A stretch of 15,966 nt of DNA from positions 1-15,966 of the forward strand of contig CALDHV010000206.1 in NCBI GenBank assembly GCA_937902305.1, in the 5' to 3' direction. Shown one piece after another: positions 1 to 5,904 of this stretch. The stretch comes from an uncultured Clostridia bacterium (GTDB lineage Bacteria > Bacillota > Clostridia > Oscillospirales > Acutalibacteraceae). Numbering within the stretch: the first letter of the stretch is position 1; each line of letters begins with the position of its first letter. A model generated the notes under the pieces. That model was not told the DNA's origin. It made no database searches and saw nothing but the letters and a program-made list of their open reading frames with translations. The translations under genes were made by a program, and so were the position numbers.

Positions 1-681
1 ATCACGCTGACCGACGGCACGGTGCTGATGATCGACAATCCGTCGAATTATCCCGATCCGACGCTGATCGCGTATGCCGAGGAGCCGATCGCCGAGGCGC
101 ACATTTTCGCGCCGAACGATTATGTCGGCAATATTATGGAGCTGTGCCAGCAGCGGCGTGGGGTTTTCAAGGATATGAAATATCTTGACCCCACCCGTGT
201 GGATATACACTATGAATTGCCGCTCAACGAGATCATTTACGATTTTTTTGATGCGCTCAAATCCCGCACCAAGGGATACGCGAGCTTTGATTACGAGTTT
301 AAGGAATATGTCCGCTCCGATCTGGTTAAGCTGGACATTCTGCTCAATGGGGAAACGGTGGACGCGCTTTCGTTCATACTCTTCTCCGGCAATGCCTATG
401 CCCGTGCCCGGAAAATGTGTGAAAAACTGCGGGAGAATATCCCGCGCCAGCTTTTCGAGGTGCCGGTACAGGCGGCGGTGGGCGGCAAGATCATCGCCCG
501 CGAGACGGTACGCGCTCTGCGCAAGGATGTGCTGGCGAAGTGCTACGGCGGCGACATCACCCGCAAGAAGAAACTGCTCGAAAAGCAGAAGGAAGGCAAA
601 AAGCGGATGCGTCAACTGGGTAGCGTCGAGGTGCCGCAGGAGGCATTTATGGCGGTGCTCAAGCTGGAAGACGATGGATGA
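1..681 (+). CDS. lepA: Elongation factor 4 (LepA), C-terminal part, truncated by the window start
   Basis: LepA is a ribosome-associated translational GTPase that back-translocates or remodels stalled ribosomes. Frame 1 is open from base 1, so the gene begins upstream and only the last 226 residues are present; the GTPase domain lies outside the window. What is visible is the EF-G-like domain V region (EEPIAEAHIFAPNDYVG, residues about 20-36, then the GVFKDMKYLDPTRVDIHYELPLNE stretch, cut here to its key part DPTRVDIHYELPL) and the LepA-specific C-terminal domain. The latter ends with the family signature CYGGDITRKKKLLEKQKEG followed by a QLGSVEVPQEAFMAVL tail, which is diagnostic. The stop codon overlaps the start of the biotin ligase gene by 8 bases, so the two are probably co-transcribed and translationally coupled. 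An internal GTG at 22 is not the true start because homology to the family continues upstream of it. Confidence 0.96.
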   Translation: MTLTDGTVLMIDNPSNYPDPTLIAYAEEPIAEAHIFAPNDYVGNIMELCQQRRGVFKDMKYLDPTRVDIHYELPLNEIIYDFFDALKSRTKGYASFDYEFKEYVRSDLVKLDILLNGETVDALSFILFSGNAYARARKMCEKLRENIPRQLFEVPVQAAVGGKIIARETVRALRKDVLAKCYGGDITRKKKLLEKQKEGKKRMRQLGSVEVPQEAFMAVLKLEDDG

Positions 682-1441
682 GCGGCACGAACCGCTGACG
701 GCGGAGGCGGTCGGAGCGCGACTGCACACGGCGGTTTTCGGGCGGTCGCTGACCGTTTTGCCGCAAACCGGCTCGACGAATGATGAGGCAAAGCGGCTGG
801 CGCTTGCCGGCGCCCCGGAGGGAACGGCGGTGGTCGCCGTCGCACAGACCGCCGGACGCGGGCGTCGCGGCAGAGCGTTCTTTTCGCCGTCCGGCGGGGT
901 GTATTTGTCGGTCATATTGCGCCCGGCGGGGGTCGGCGCGGAATATATCACCTCCTGCGCCGCCGTTGCCGCGGCACGGGCGATCGAGCGATTTTCCGCC
1001 TGCCCGGTGGGGATCAAATGGGTCAACGATCTGTGGATGAACGGCAAAAAGGCGGGAGGCATCCTTGCCGAGGGGCATTTGCCGGATTTTGTCGTGCTTG
1101 GTTGGGGGATCAATGTCGCCCGCCCGTCCTTTGATCCGACTTTGACCCCGATCGTCACATCGCTGGAGGCGGAGGGGTGCCGCGTCAGCCGCGCGGCGCT
1201 GATCGCCGCCCTGCTTGAGGAGTGGGAAACGGCATACGCGACGGCGGCGAGCGGCGATTTTCTGTCGGAGAGCCGCCGGCGCTCGGTGGTACTCGGTCGC
1301 CGGGTGACGGTGAGCCGGGGGGACGAACGCTTTTGCGCGACGGCAGAGGAGATCACCGATGAGGGACATCTGCTGGTGCGTGATGAGGCGGGGGAGACCG
1401 TGCTTTTGCGCTCCGGCGAGGTCAGCCTACGCGTGAAATAG
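674..1441 (+). CDS. birA: Biotin-[acetyl-CoA-carboxylase] ligase, short form without DNA-binding domain
   Basis: It attaches biotin, through biotinyl-5'-AMP, to the acceptor lysine of biotin carboxyl carrier proteins in the cytosol. The ATG at 674 sits inside the end of lepA and gives 255 residues, with the family N-terminal motif STNDEAKR at 34-41. The biotin/ATP loop GRGRRGR is at 61-67 and the KWxND...K motif at 115-126 (KWVNDLWMNGKK, then AGGIL); Lys126 corresponds to the catalytic lysine. A C-terminal SH3-like domain follows (GRRVTVSRGDERF to VSLR). There is no winged-helix domain in front, so this is a monofunctional class I ligase that should not repress biotin genes. The usual KWPND motif reads KWVND here. 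A long open frame upstream in the same phase is only the shadow of lepA. A tRNA promoter begins about 30 bases after the stop, with no clear terminator between. Confidence 0.93.
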   Translation: MDERHEPLTAEAVGARLHTAVFGRSLTVLPQTGSTNDEAKRLALAGAPEGTAVVAVAQTAGRGRRGRAFFSPSGGVYLSVILRPAGVGAEYITSCAAVAAARAIERFSACPVGIKWVNDLWMNGKKAGGILAEGHLPDFVVLGWGINVARPSFDPTLTPIVTSLEAEGCRVSRAALIAALLEEWETAYATAASGDFLSESRRRSVVLGRRVTVSRGDERFCATAEEITDEGHLLVRDEAGETVLLRSGEVSLRVK

Positions 1442-1471
1442 GAGATTTTTGATAAAAGCAAAAAATAAGTG

Positions 1472-1501
1472 TTGACAAACCGGGATAGTATAGAGTATAA
1501 T
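1472..1501 (+). promoter_or_regulatory. Sigma-70-type promoter of the tRNA operon
   Basis: A perfect TTGACA (1472-1477) and a perfect TATAAT (1496-1501) are separated by 18 bases. Transcription should start near 1508, about 25 bases before tRNA-Met. The strength fits a stable-RNA promoter. Confidence 0.88.
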
Positions 1502-1533
1502 AGTCAGCGTCCCCGATATAGGACGCCGAATAT

Positions 1534-1610
1534 GGCTGTATAGCTCAGTTGGCTAGAGCATGCGGTTCATACCCGCAGTGTCAGTGGTTCGAATCCACTT
1601 ACAGCCACCA
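1534..1610 (+). tRNA. tRNA-Met (CAT), elongator type
   Basis: Acceptor GGCTGTA pairs fully with TACAGCC. The D arm is GCTC...GAGC, the anticodon stem TGCGG/CCGCA with loop TTCATAC (anticodon CAT at 1568-1570), and the T arm AGTGG-TTCGAAT-CCACT. CCA is encoded (1608-1610). A G1-C72 pair and the absence of three G-C pairs in the anticodon stem argue against the initiator tRNA. The loop TTCATAC is that of elongator Met rather than the CTCATAA of tRNA-Ile2. Confidence 0.95.
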
Positions 1611-1615
1611 ACCGA

Positions 1616-1650
1616 TTCCCGGCCATTCAGCCGGGAAATCGTTTCCCGGC
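1616..1650 (+). other. Two mutually exclusive hairpins in the tRNA-Met/tRNA-Glu spacer
   Basis: TTCCCGGC (1616-1623) can pair with GCCGGGAA (1630-1637). The same right arm, extended to GCCGGGAAA (1630-1638), can instead pair perfectly with TTTCCCGGC (1642-1650). The second hairpin uses the first three bases of tRNA-Glu. Both are seen directly in the sequence. A role in processing of the tRNA precursor is inference. Confidence 0.6.
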
Positions 1651-1722
1651 CCGATGGTCAAGCGGTTAAGACACCGCCCTTTCACGGCGGTATCACGGGT
1701 TCGATTCCCGTTCGGGTCACCA
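1648..1722 (+). tRNA. tRNA-Glu (TTC)
   Basis: Acceptor GGCCCGA pairs with TCGGGTC (one G-U at position 2:71). The anticodon stem is CCGCC/GGCGG with loop CTTTCAC and anticodon TTC at 1681-1683. The T arm is ACGGG-TTCGATT-CCCGT and CCA is encoded at 1720-1722. It abuts tRNA-Val without any spacer base. Confidence 0.95.
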
Positions 1723-1799
1723 GGGCACGTAGCTCAGCTGGTTAGAGCGCCCGCCTCACACGCGGGAGGTCGATGGTTCGAGCCCATTCGCGCCCACCA
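1723..1799 (+). tRNA. tRNA-Val (CAC)
   Basis: The anticodon stem is CCCGC/GCGGG with loop CTCACAC and anticodon CAC at 1757-1759. The T arm is GATGG-TTCGAGC-CCATT and CCA is encoded (1797-1799). The acceptor GGGCACG against CGCGCCC leaves an A-C mismatch at 5:68 (bases 1727 and 1791), and the outer T-stem pair is G-U. This makes it a slightly weakened tRNA, though it is otherwise complete. Confidence 0.92.
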
Positions 1800-1801
1800 A
1801 C

Positions 1802-1841
1802 AAAAAAGCCCCTTTTGTCGATAGACAAAAGGGGCTTTTTT
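1802..1841 (+). terminator. Rho-independent terminator of the tRNA operon
   Basis: An 18-bp perfect stem (1802-1819 with 1824-1841) around the tetraloop GATA, G+C-rich in its middle (GCCCC/GGGGC) and ending in six T. The A/T ends make it symmetrical, so it could act on both strands. Confidence 0.93.
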
Positions 1842-2110
1842 GAATGAAGCGCACCTGCGGTGCATGAAAAATGAAGCAGGGCTTCGGTCGCGCCACGGGC
1901 AAAGCCCTGCTTGGTCGGTTCGACGGCTCTGACAGCCCACCGGGCTGTCATTCACTACCGTCTCACCCTATGAAGCGTGGCTTCGCCACACGGAGGAGAA
2001 CGGGGTGCGCTTCGCTTCATGCGAGCTTTGCTCGCACTTCATGGCGGCAACGCCGCCGCTTCGTGTTTGCGGCGCATTTATGCCGCGCTTTTTTGCGCCA
2101 GCAAACGCTT
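1842..2110. repeat. Cluster of short palindromes, partly bracketed by ATGAAG / CTTCAT
   Basis: This gene-free stretch holds at least eight small inverted repeats: GCACC/GGTGC (1851-1863), AAGCAGGGCTT/AAGCCCTGCTT (1874-1912), GACAGCCC/GGGCTGTC (1931-1949), GTGGC/GCCAC (1977-1989), TGCGAGC/GCTCGCA (2020-2036), GGCGGC/GCCGCC (2043-2057), GCGGC/GCCGC (2069-2086) and GCGC/GCGC around six T (2085-2098). ATGAAG stands before several of them (1845, 1871, 1970) and CTTCAT after others (2015, 2037, 2108). The bracket is thus itself an inverted repeat while the core varies. Short open frames here are rich in the resulting repeated codons and look non-coding. Confidence 0.7.
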
Positions 2111-2112
2111 CA

Positions 2113-2141
2113 TTGACAGAACTTTACGCTTTTGTTATACT
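2113..2141 (+). promoter_or_regulatory. Sigma-70-type promoter ahead of the broken IVS-protein gene
   Basis: TTGACA (2113-2118), 17-base spacer, TATACT (2136-2141). A good ribosome binding site, AAAGGTGG (2150-2157), follows 7 bases before the ATG at 2165. The transcript probably continues into the small Sm-like gene and the sugar kinase, since no terminator is seen before 4406. Confidence 0.75.
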
Positions 2142-2164
2142 TTATTCGGAAAGGTGGTTGAGAT

Positions 2165-2371
2165 ATGCAAAACGATAAACTTGCGGAGCGATCTATTGAA
2201 TTTGCTGTATTGATCATCAATCTGGTAAAAGCTTTGAAATAACAGCGGGAAAGCATTATTTCAAATCAGATTGGCAGAAGCGGAACATCCATTGGTGCCA
2301 ATATCCGTGAGGCAAAATATGCGCACGGGACAGCGGATTTTATATCCGAACATCATATTTCTCTGAAATAA
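2165..2371 (+). pseudogene. Four-helix-bundle protein of the 23S rRNA intervening-sequence family, broken
   Basis: Family members are about 115-130 residues long and form a four-helix bundle. They were first found encoded in 23S rRNA intervening sequences and also occur as stand-alone genes of unknown function. Read in one frame, the sequence gives MQNDKLAERSIEFAVLIINL..., then a TAA at 2240-2242, and then continues in the same frame with SNQIGRSGTSIGANIREA, YAHGTADFISEHHISLK and a second TAA at 2369-2371. The block RSGTSIGANIREA is the strongest signature of the family. About the last third is missing or unrecognisable; a shifted frame from about 2386 (CYEYRM...) may be its decayed remnant. 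Promoter and ribosome binding site are intact, so the damage looks recent. Programmed readthrough is a less likely alternative. Confidence 0.78.
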
Positions 2372-2502
2372 ACGGGAGGAGAAATGCTATGAATATCGGA
2401 TGGTTGCTCCTGTTTTTGCTTTTGATTTTTACTATCAAGAGCAAAAAAGAAATATGGCGAGCTATAACCGTTAAGATCAAGAGAAAGAAGGGAGACACCG
2501 AG

Positions 2503-2718
2503 ATGCAGGAGCTTGCAGAAAGATTTGTCGGTAAAGATGTTTATATGAAAATCGTAGGGGGAGAAACGGAGGACGGGATCCTTACGGAGGTGGTTGATAA
2601 TGCCGCCGTGCTGGAAAAGAACGGCAAGAGCAGAATCGTCAATCTGGATTATGTTATCCGCCTGATGGAGTATCCGAAGAACAAAAAGGGGAAAAGAAAA
2701 GAGCTGATACTGGATTAA
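2503..2718 (+). CDS. Small Sm/SH3-like hypothetical protein
   Basis: The protein has 71 residues, starting MQELAERFVGKDVYMKIV and ending in a Lys/Arg-rich tail (PKNKKGKRKEL). The pattern GKDVYMKIVGGETEDGIL, then VVDNAAVLEKNG and IVNLDYVIRL, alternates like the five-strand small barrel of Sm-like or SH3-like domains and resembles small Firmicutes proteins of unknown function. I cannot name the family with certainty, and RNA binding is only a guess. The chosen ATG has AAGGGAG (2488-2494) 8 bases upstream. An in-frame ATG at 2389 also has a strong GGAGGA site (2375-2380) and would add 38 residues with one hydrophobic helix (WLLLFLLLIFTI) and a basic patch, giving a 109-residue membrane-anchored form. 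The region 2389-2500 may however be decayed remains of the preceding pseudogene, which favours the shorter protein. Confidence 0.68.
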   Translation: MQELAERFVGKDVYMKIVGGETEDGILTEVVDNAAVLEKNGKSRIVNLDYVIRLMEYPKNKKGKRKELILD

Positions 2719-2740
2719 ATACGAGTTTGCGCTTAGCAAA

Positions 2741-2760
2741 GCCCGCCTCGTCGGGCGGGC
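2741..2760 (+). other. GC-rich hairpin in front of the sugar kinase gene
   Basis: GCCCGCC (2741-2747) pairs with GGCGGGC (2754-2760) around TCGTCG. A C-rich, not T-rich, stretch follows, so it does not look like a terminator. It could protect or pause the mRNA 33 bases before the kinase start. Confidence 0.5.
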
Positions 2761-2792
2761 AAACCCCCAAAATACGATGGGAGATGAGACGG

Positions 2793-4391
2793 ATGAAAGA
2801 AGAAGTCATCAAGCAGATACAACAGTCCGAAACCGCGCTCGGCATCGAGCTCGGCTCGACCAGGATCAAATCTGTTTTGATTAACAAAAACCATGAGGTT
2901 ATCGCAAAAGGCGCATTCAACTGGGAAAACCGGCTGGAGGACGGTCTGTGGACTTATCATTTGGATGACGCGTTGCGCGGCGTGCGCGAGAGCTTCGGCT
3001 CGCTGGCGGCAAATGTCAGGGAGCGTTACGGCATCGAGCTGGAGAGCGTCGGGCGCATCGGCATTTCGGGTATGATGCACGGCTACATCCCGCTCGACAA
3101 GGACGACCGTCAGCTCTCCAGGTTCCTTACCTGGAGAAACACCAATACCGTCGAAGCGGTCGGCACGCTGACCGAGCTTTTCCGCTTCAATATTCCTCTC
3201 CGCTGGAGCATTTCCCAGCTGTATCAGGCGATCCTGAATAAGGAAGAACACGTCGGCAGGCTTGCCTATTTCTGCACGCTTGCCGCGTATATCCACTATC
3301 TTCTCACGGGAGAGAAGGTCATCGGGGTGGGCGAAGCCTCGGGTATGTTCCCCATCGACAGCACGACCAACAACTTCGATCAGAATATGCTGGATCGGTT
3401 TGACAAGCTGATCGAGGACAGGGGCTACCCGTGGAAAATACGGGACATCCTGCCGAAAGTCCTGGTCGCGGGCGAGGATGCCGGTTGCCTTACCGAAAAA
3501 GGTGCGCGGCTTCTCGATCCGACCGGCAAGCTCCGGGCGGGGATCCGGATGGTCCCTCCCGAGGGCGATGCGGGAACAGGTATGACCGCCACCAATGCCG
3601 TCGGCCCGAGAACGGGTAATGTATCCTGCGGAACATCCATATTCGCTATGGTGGTTCTTGAAAAGCAACTCAGCCGGCTCTATAAGGACATTGATATGGT
3701 CACTACCCCCAGCGGAATGCCGGTCGCTATGGTCCACTGCAATAACGGCACCTCCGTGCTGGATGCGTGGGTAGGGCTTTTCCGCCGATTTGTCGGGGCG
3801 ACCGGGCTGGACATCAGCGACGGGCAGATGTTTGAGGCGCTGTACAAGGAGAGCCTCAAGGGCGCGGCGGACTGCGACGGTGTTATGGCGGTGAACTATC
3901 TGTCGGGCGAGCCTGTGACCGGGATTACCGAGGAGGGCCGTCCTATGGTCGTTTACCGAGCAGAAAGCGATTTCAGCCTGGCAAACTTTATGAGATCGCA
4001 GATCTATTCGATTTTCGGCGCACTCACCATCGGTATGCGCATCCTGGAAAATGAAAATGTGGTGGTTGACCGCCTGACGGGTCACGGCGGAATGTTCACG
4101 ACAAAGGGAGTTGCGCAGAGGTTTCTGTCCGCCGCCGTGAAAGCGCCCATCACTTGCCTTGAGAGCGCCGGTGAGGGCGGCCCTTACGGTATGGCGCTCC
4201 TTGCGATGTACGCGATGAACAGAGAGCCGGGAGAAAAGCTCGAGGACTACCTCGACGACCGGGTATTTGCCCATCTCGAAAGCACCACTCTCGAGGCTAC
4301 GCGCGAGGAGAAAAAGGGCTATATGGACTATCTTGCAAAATACGAAAAGATTCTCGAAACGGAAAGATCCGCTGTGGATATGCTCCGATAA
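2793..4391 (+). CDS. FGGY-family carbohydrate kinase (ribulokinase/xylulokinase-like)
   Basis: It transfers the gamma-phosphate of ATP to a sugar or polyol in the cytosol. The ATG at 2793 gives 532 residues, the usual FGGY length, with GGGAG (2779-2783) 9 bases upstream; the open frame extends to 2727 but earlier starts lack a usable site. The phosphate-binding loop GIELGSTRIK is at 17-26. The sugar-site region GISGMMHGY is near 90, followed by TWRNTNT and an actin-like second half with PPEGDAGTGM, whose Asp is the likely catalytic base. Then come SCGTSIFAM and HGGMFTTKGVAQRF with SAGEGGPYGMALLA for ADP binding. These blocks match a Clostridia/Bifidobacterium group often labelled xylulokinase or L-ribulokinase. 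No isomerase, epimerase or transporter is adjacent, so the substrate is not decided by context. A weak terminator follows at 4406. Confidence 0.9.
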   Translation: MKEEVIKQIQQSETALGIELGSTRIKSVLINKNHEVIAKGAFNWENRLEDGLWTYHLDDALRGVRESFGSLAANVRERYGIELESVGRIGISGMMHGYIPLDKDDRQLSRFLTWRNTNTVEAVGTLTELFRFNIPLRWSISQLYQAILNKEEHVGRLAYFCTLAAYIHYLLTGEKVIGVGEASGMFPIDSTTNNFDQNMLDRFDKLIEDRGYPWKIRDILPKVLVAGEDAGCLTEKGARLLDPTGKLRAGIRMVPPEGDAGTGMTATNAVGPRTGNVSCGTSIFAMVVLEKQLSRLYKDIDMVTTPSGMPVAMVHCNNGTSVLDAWVGLFRRFVGATGLDISDGQMFEALYKESLKGAADCDGVMAVNYLSGEPVTGITEEGRPMVVYRAESDFSLANFMRSQIYSIFGALTIGMRILENENVVVDRLTGHGGMFTTKGVAQRFLSAAVKAPITCLESAGEGGPYGMALLAMYAMNREPGEKLEDYLDDRVFAHLESTTLEATREEKKGYMDYLAKYEKILETERSAVDMLR

Positions 4392-4405
4392 AGCGATACT
4401 ATCCG

Positions 4406-4429
4406 AAACGCCGCATATTCGCGTTTTTT
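4406..4429 (+). terminator. Possible weak terminator after the FGGY kinase
   Basis: AAACGC (4406-4411) can pair with GCGTTT (4421-4426), followed by three more T (T-run 4424-4429). The stem is short, so efficiency is doubtful. Confidence 0.42.
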
Positions 4430-4491
4430 CCGAAGAAATATCCCCGTTGATATCGGCGTGTTAAACTATCAAATGGGCAAAGGAGTACGTT

Positions 4492-5148
4492 ATGCAAGAA
4501 ATGTTATTCGCTCTTGCCTCGTTTCTGATCGCGGCGTTCGCGTTCGGATTCGGGGCGGCGAAGCTGTTCAAAAAGAAAAAGCCGCTGTATTTGCAGATCC
4601 TCGTCTGCGCGGCGGGGTGCCTGGCGATACAGCAATTATCCTGCGTCGTCAACCTTTGGTGCCATGTGACGGAGGCGGTGGGCATCGGGATGTTCGGCAT
4701 CTTCGGCTGTAATTTCTTCCTCCTGTCCGCCAATTTCGGCACGCTGGATAAAATCGTGGATGACGGCAAAGGCTCCGCCAAAGCCCGCGCCGTCGCGCTC
4801 ATCGCGCCCGTCGTGACGGCGGCGCTGGCGGTGGCGGCGTTCCTTTCGTGGAAGGACCGGGATATGTTCTGCGCGGCGATGTGGCTCGTGATGCTTATCC
4901 CCGCGCTTCCGGCGTCCTATTTCAATCTCAAGCACATCCTGTTGCCGATGGATCCGTTTGCGTTCCTGCGGGCGACCAAGCCGTGCAATATCGCCGCGTT
5001 GGTATTCTATGCGCTGACGGCGGCGTACGTCATCGGCTCGGCGGCGTCGTCGGGTGTCGTCGCCGGTGTGCTGTCCCTGCCGATGACGCTGTCGGCGCTG
5101 GCGCTTTCGCTGTGCGCGGTAAGGGGGGCGAAGACATGGGGAATCTGA
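4492..5148 (+). CDS. Polytopic membrane protein of unknown function, coupled to PrsW-type protease
   Basis: I do not recognise a family. The 218 residues contain about seven hydrophobic segments (roughly 4-24, 33-52, 65-85, 102-122, 124-145, 164-184, 186-210). Short charged loops separate them, including KLFKKKKP after the first helix and DKIVDDGKGSAKAR after the third; most Lys/Arg lies in these loops. The start has AAGGAG 6-8 bases upstream. The last 13 bases overlap the next gene, so the two are probably translated together and may work as a pair. Being encoded directly before a PrsW-like intramembrane protease suggests a partner, regulator or substrate of that protease. This is inference from position only. 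Confidence 0.82.
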   Translation: MQEMLFALASFLIAAFAFGFGAAKLFKKKKPLYLQILVCAAGCLAIQQLSCVVNLWCHVTEAVGIGMFGIFGCNFFLLSANFGTLDKIVDDGKGSAKARAVALIAPVVTAALAVAAFLSWKDRDMFCAAMWLVMLIPALPASYFNLKHILLPMDPFAFLRATKPCNIAALVFYALTAAYVIGSAASSGVVAGVLSLPMTLSALALSLCAVRGAKTWGI

Positions 5149-5774
5149 ATCTTATTCTGTTCATCAGCTTCGCCGCGCCGTTGCTGATGACGCTGTTCGT
5201 GTGCAAGGACAAGGCGCGGACGCTGTTGGCGTTCCTGTTTATCGGCACGGGGGTGTGCCTCTTCTGCGGCGAATTCAGCGCGATCATCATGAATCTGCTC
5301 CCCTTTGACCGGCGGTATTATACCTCCAATTTCACCCCGCTGTTCGAGGAGGTCTTCAAGGCGGTGCCTATCCTCGTGTACGCTTTTCTTTATAAGCCGA
5401 AAAAGAAGACCTTGCTCGAATGCTCCCTGCTGGTCGGCGTGGGCTTCGCGGTTCTGGAAAACGCCTTCATCCTCGGCGGCGCGGCATCCTCGGTGTCGGT
5501 GACGAACGCCCTCATCCGCGGCTTCGGCGCGGGCATGATGCACGGTGTCTGCACGCTGGCGGTCGGCTACGGTATGACCTTTGTGCATACCAAGCGCAAG
5601 CTTTTCTACACCGGCACAACGGCGCTGTTGGCGGCGGCAATGGTCTACCACGCGGTCTATAACACCCTTGTGCAATCGGAGCATCAGTCGGTCGGCTTCC
5701 TGCTCCCGGTGCTGACCTTTATCCCGGTCGTCATTTTGCTGAATAAGACGGGGAAGGAAAAGAGCAAGGACTGA
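5136..5774 (+). CDS. PrsW-family glutamic-type intramembrane protease
   Basis: PrsW proteins are multi-pass membrane proteases; in Bacillus subtilis PrsW makes the first cut in an anti-sigma factor (RsiW). The ATG at 5136 gives 212 residues and follows a G-rich binding site (AAGGGGGG). Conserved motifs are present in order: EEVFK at 71-75 (the EExxK motif), FAVLEN at 104-109, RGFGAGMMHG at 128-137 and HAVYN at 172-176. They fall in or next to hydrophobic helices, as expected for the active site. About six or seven helices can be drawn, with the basic loop YKPKKKTL at 87-94. It overlaps the upstream membrane gene by 13 bases. No sigma/anti-sigma pair is in the window. A longer open frame from 4848 is the shadow of the upstream gene. 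Confidence 0.87.
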   Translation: MGNLNLILFISFAAPLLMTLFVCKDKARTLLAFLFIGTGVCLFCGEFSAIIMNLLPFDRRYYTSNFTPLFEEVFKAVPILVYAFLYKPKKKTLLECSLLVGVGFAVLENAFILGGAASSVSVTNALIRGFGAGMMHGVCTLAVGYGMTFVHTKRKLFYTGTTALLAAAMVYHAVYNTLVQSEHQSVGFLLPVLTFIPVVILLNKTGKEKSKD

Positions 5775-5790
5775 TTTTTTTCCTCTAAAA

Positions 5791-5830
5791 GCACATTTGT
5801 GCCAAATATTCACATAAGACTTTGTATAAT
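5791..5830 (+). promoter_or_regulatory. Candidate promoter/operator upstream of the CxxC-repeat surface protein
   Basis: TATAAT at 5825-5830 is a perfect -10, but no good -35 lies at 16-18 bases. A small palindrome GCACA-TT-TGTGC (5791-5802) lies where an activator or repressor could bind. The leader repeats ATATCCCC directly (5829-5836 and 5841-5848). Confidence 0.42.
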
Positions 5831-5904
5831 ATCCCCCCTGATATCCCCAATCGGGTGGTAGGATAAGAGAAAGATTTCCATTTTCAGAGAAGAGGAGAAT
5901 CATT

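Noticed and set aside
1549..1824. Open frames running through the tRNA cluster
   Set aside because: They translate tRNA sequence; the three cloverleaves with encoded CCA explain the region.
1842..2110. CRISPR array
   Set aside because: The repeats are short, irregularly spaced, palindromic and differ in sequence; there are no constant repeats with equal spacers and no cas gene.
2741..2760. Terminator before the sugar kinase
   Set aside because: The stem is stable but is followed by AAACCCCC, with no T-run on the plus strand.
2733..4274. Long minus-strand open frame of 513 codons
   Set aside because: It lies fully antisense to the FGGY kinase, has no domain signature and has the His/Arg/Gly-rich composition of a GC-skewed shadow frame.
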